This document shows positions 63,932-64,000 of a DNA stretch of 64,000 nucleotides, in pieces (position 1 is the first letter of the stretch; each line of letters begins with the position of its first letter). Made by a program: the position numbers and the translations under genes. Origin of the DNA: FEN-1250 sp038237245 (GTDB taxonomy: Bacteria > Gemmatimonadota > Gemmatimonadetes > Gemmatimonadales > Gemmatimonadaceae); NCBI GenBank assembly GCA_038237245.1, contig JBBRYY010000001.1, positions 1-64,000 of the forward strand, given 5' to 3'. The notes beneath the pieces are model-generated. The model was not told where the DNA came from and did no database searches. It saw only the letters and a program-made list of their open reading frames with translations.

Positions 63932-64000
63932 TCAGAACTTCAGGTTGCGCTTCTTTGCTTCCTTGATCGCATCCGCGTAGCCCTGTTTCGCCGACTTGAT
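63932..64000 (-). CDS. C-terminal end of an unidentified gene, cut by window edge
   Basis: The minus strand from 64000 is open and ends at TGA 63934-63932. It gives the residues IKSAKQGYADAIKEAKKRNLKF, a Lys/Ala-rich helical tail. It lies 84 bp upstream of the ubiquitin-like/FHA-like gene on the same strand, so it may be part of the T6SS-like gene cluster. Family cannot be named from 22 residues. Confidence 0.5.
   Translation of the reverse strand: MKSAKQGYADAIKEAKKRNLKF

Noticed and set aside
46194..64000. Prophage tail or extracellular contractile injection system (eCIS) instead of T6SS
   Set aside because: ClpV, TssK and TssB/TssC pairing are T6SS marks; no capsid, portal, terminase, tape-measure or Afp-type genes are present.

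Overview
The window is a GC-rich bacterial chromosome segment with no sign of a plasmid, prophage or insertion sequence. An alternative complex III (ACIII) operon, a membrane pyrophosphatase, proline-rich TonB paralogues, an NtrC-like regulator and dense overlapping operons suggest a Gemmatimonadota-type soil bacterium. That placement is inferred from gene content and was not tested phylogenetically. Genes are tightly packed: most neighbours overlap by 1-11 nt (GTGA, ATGA, TGATG), and no gene-free stretch exceeds 300 bases.

Layout, left to right. (1) 1-6304, minus strand: a dicarboxylate/amino-acid:cation symporter cut by the window edge, two APC amino-acid permeases and an H+-pumping pyrophosphatase. 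(2) 6454-10792, minus: a TonB/ExbB/ExbD/ExbD energy-transduction cluster with three TonB-like proteins and an intrinsic terminator after the second exbD. (3) 10944-15629, minus: two two-component systems in one operon, including an NtrC-family regulator whose sigma-54-contact motif is lost. (4) 15741-19653, minus: a clan GH-G-like glycoside hydrolase, a peroxiredoxin, a CopD-like membrane protein and tRNA-Ala(UGC). (5) 19674-27572, minus: the ACIII operon actABCDEF, a quinol:electron-acceptor oxidoreductase, with a near-perfect CRP-type operator upstream. (6) 27729-40198: a carbohydrate/amine catabolic block with two amidohydrolase-fold proteins, a class III aminotransferase, TrmJ, a heparinase II/III-type lyase, an oligopeptide-type ABC binding protein with two divergent permeases, and a GH38 alpha-mannosidase. 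(7) 40299-46115: housekeeping genes (small membrane protein, methyltransferase, DedA, Mn-type superoxide dismutase, arginine decarboxylase, PNPOx). (8) 46194-64000: a divergent type VI secretion system (T6SS)-like contractile injection locus.

The T6SS-like locus is the most interesting part. It encodes sheath (TssB, TssC), tube (Hcp), spike (VgrG), baseplate (TssE-like, TssF, a PASTA-TssG fusion, TssK) and the ClpV recycling ATPase. It is surrounded by signalling-type proteins: an FHA membrane protein, an FHA protein with a degenerate M15-peptidase-like domain, a VWA membrane protein, and a ubiquitin-like/multi-TM/FHA-like protein. No TssJ, TssL, TssM, TssA or PAAR protein is visible here, although the gene cluster runs off the right edge. 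Several genes have no function I recognise.
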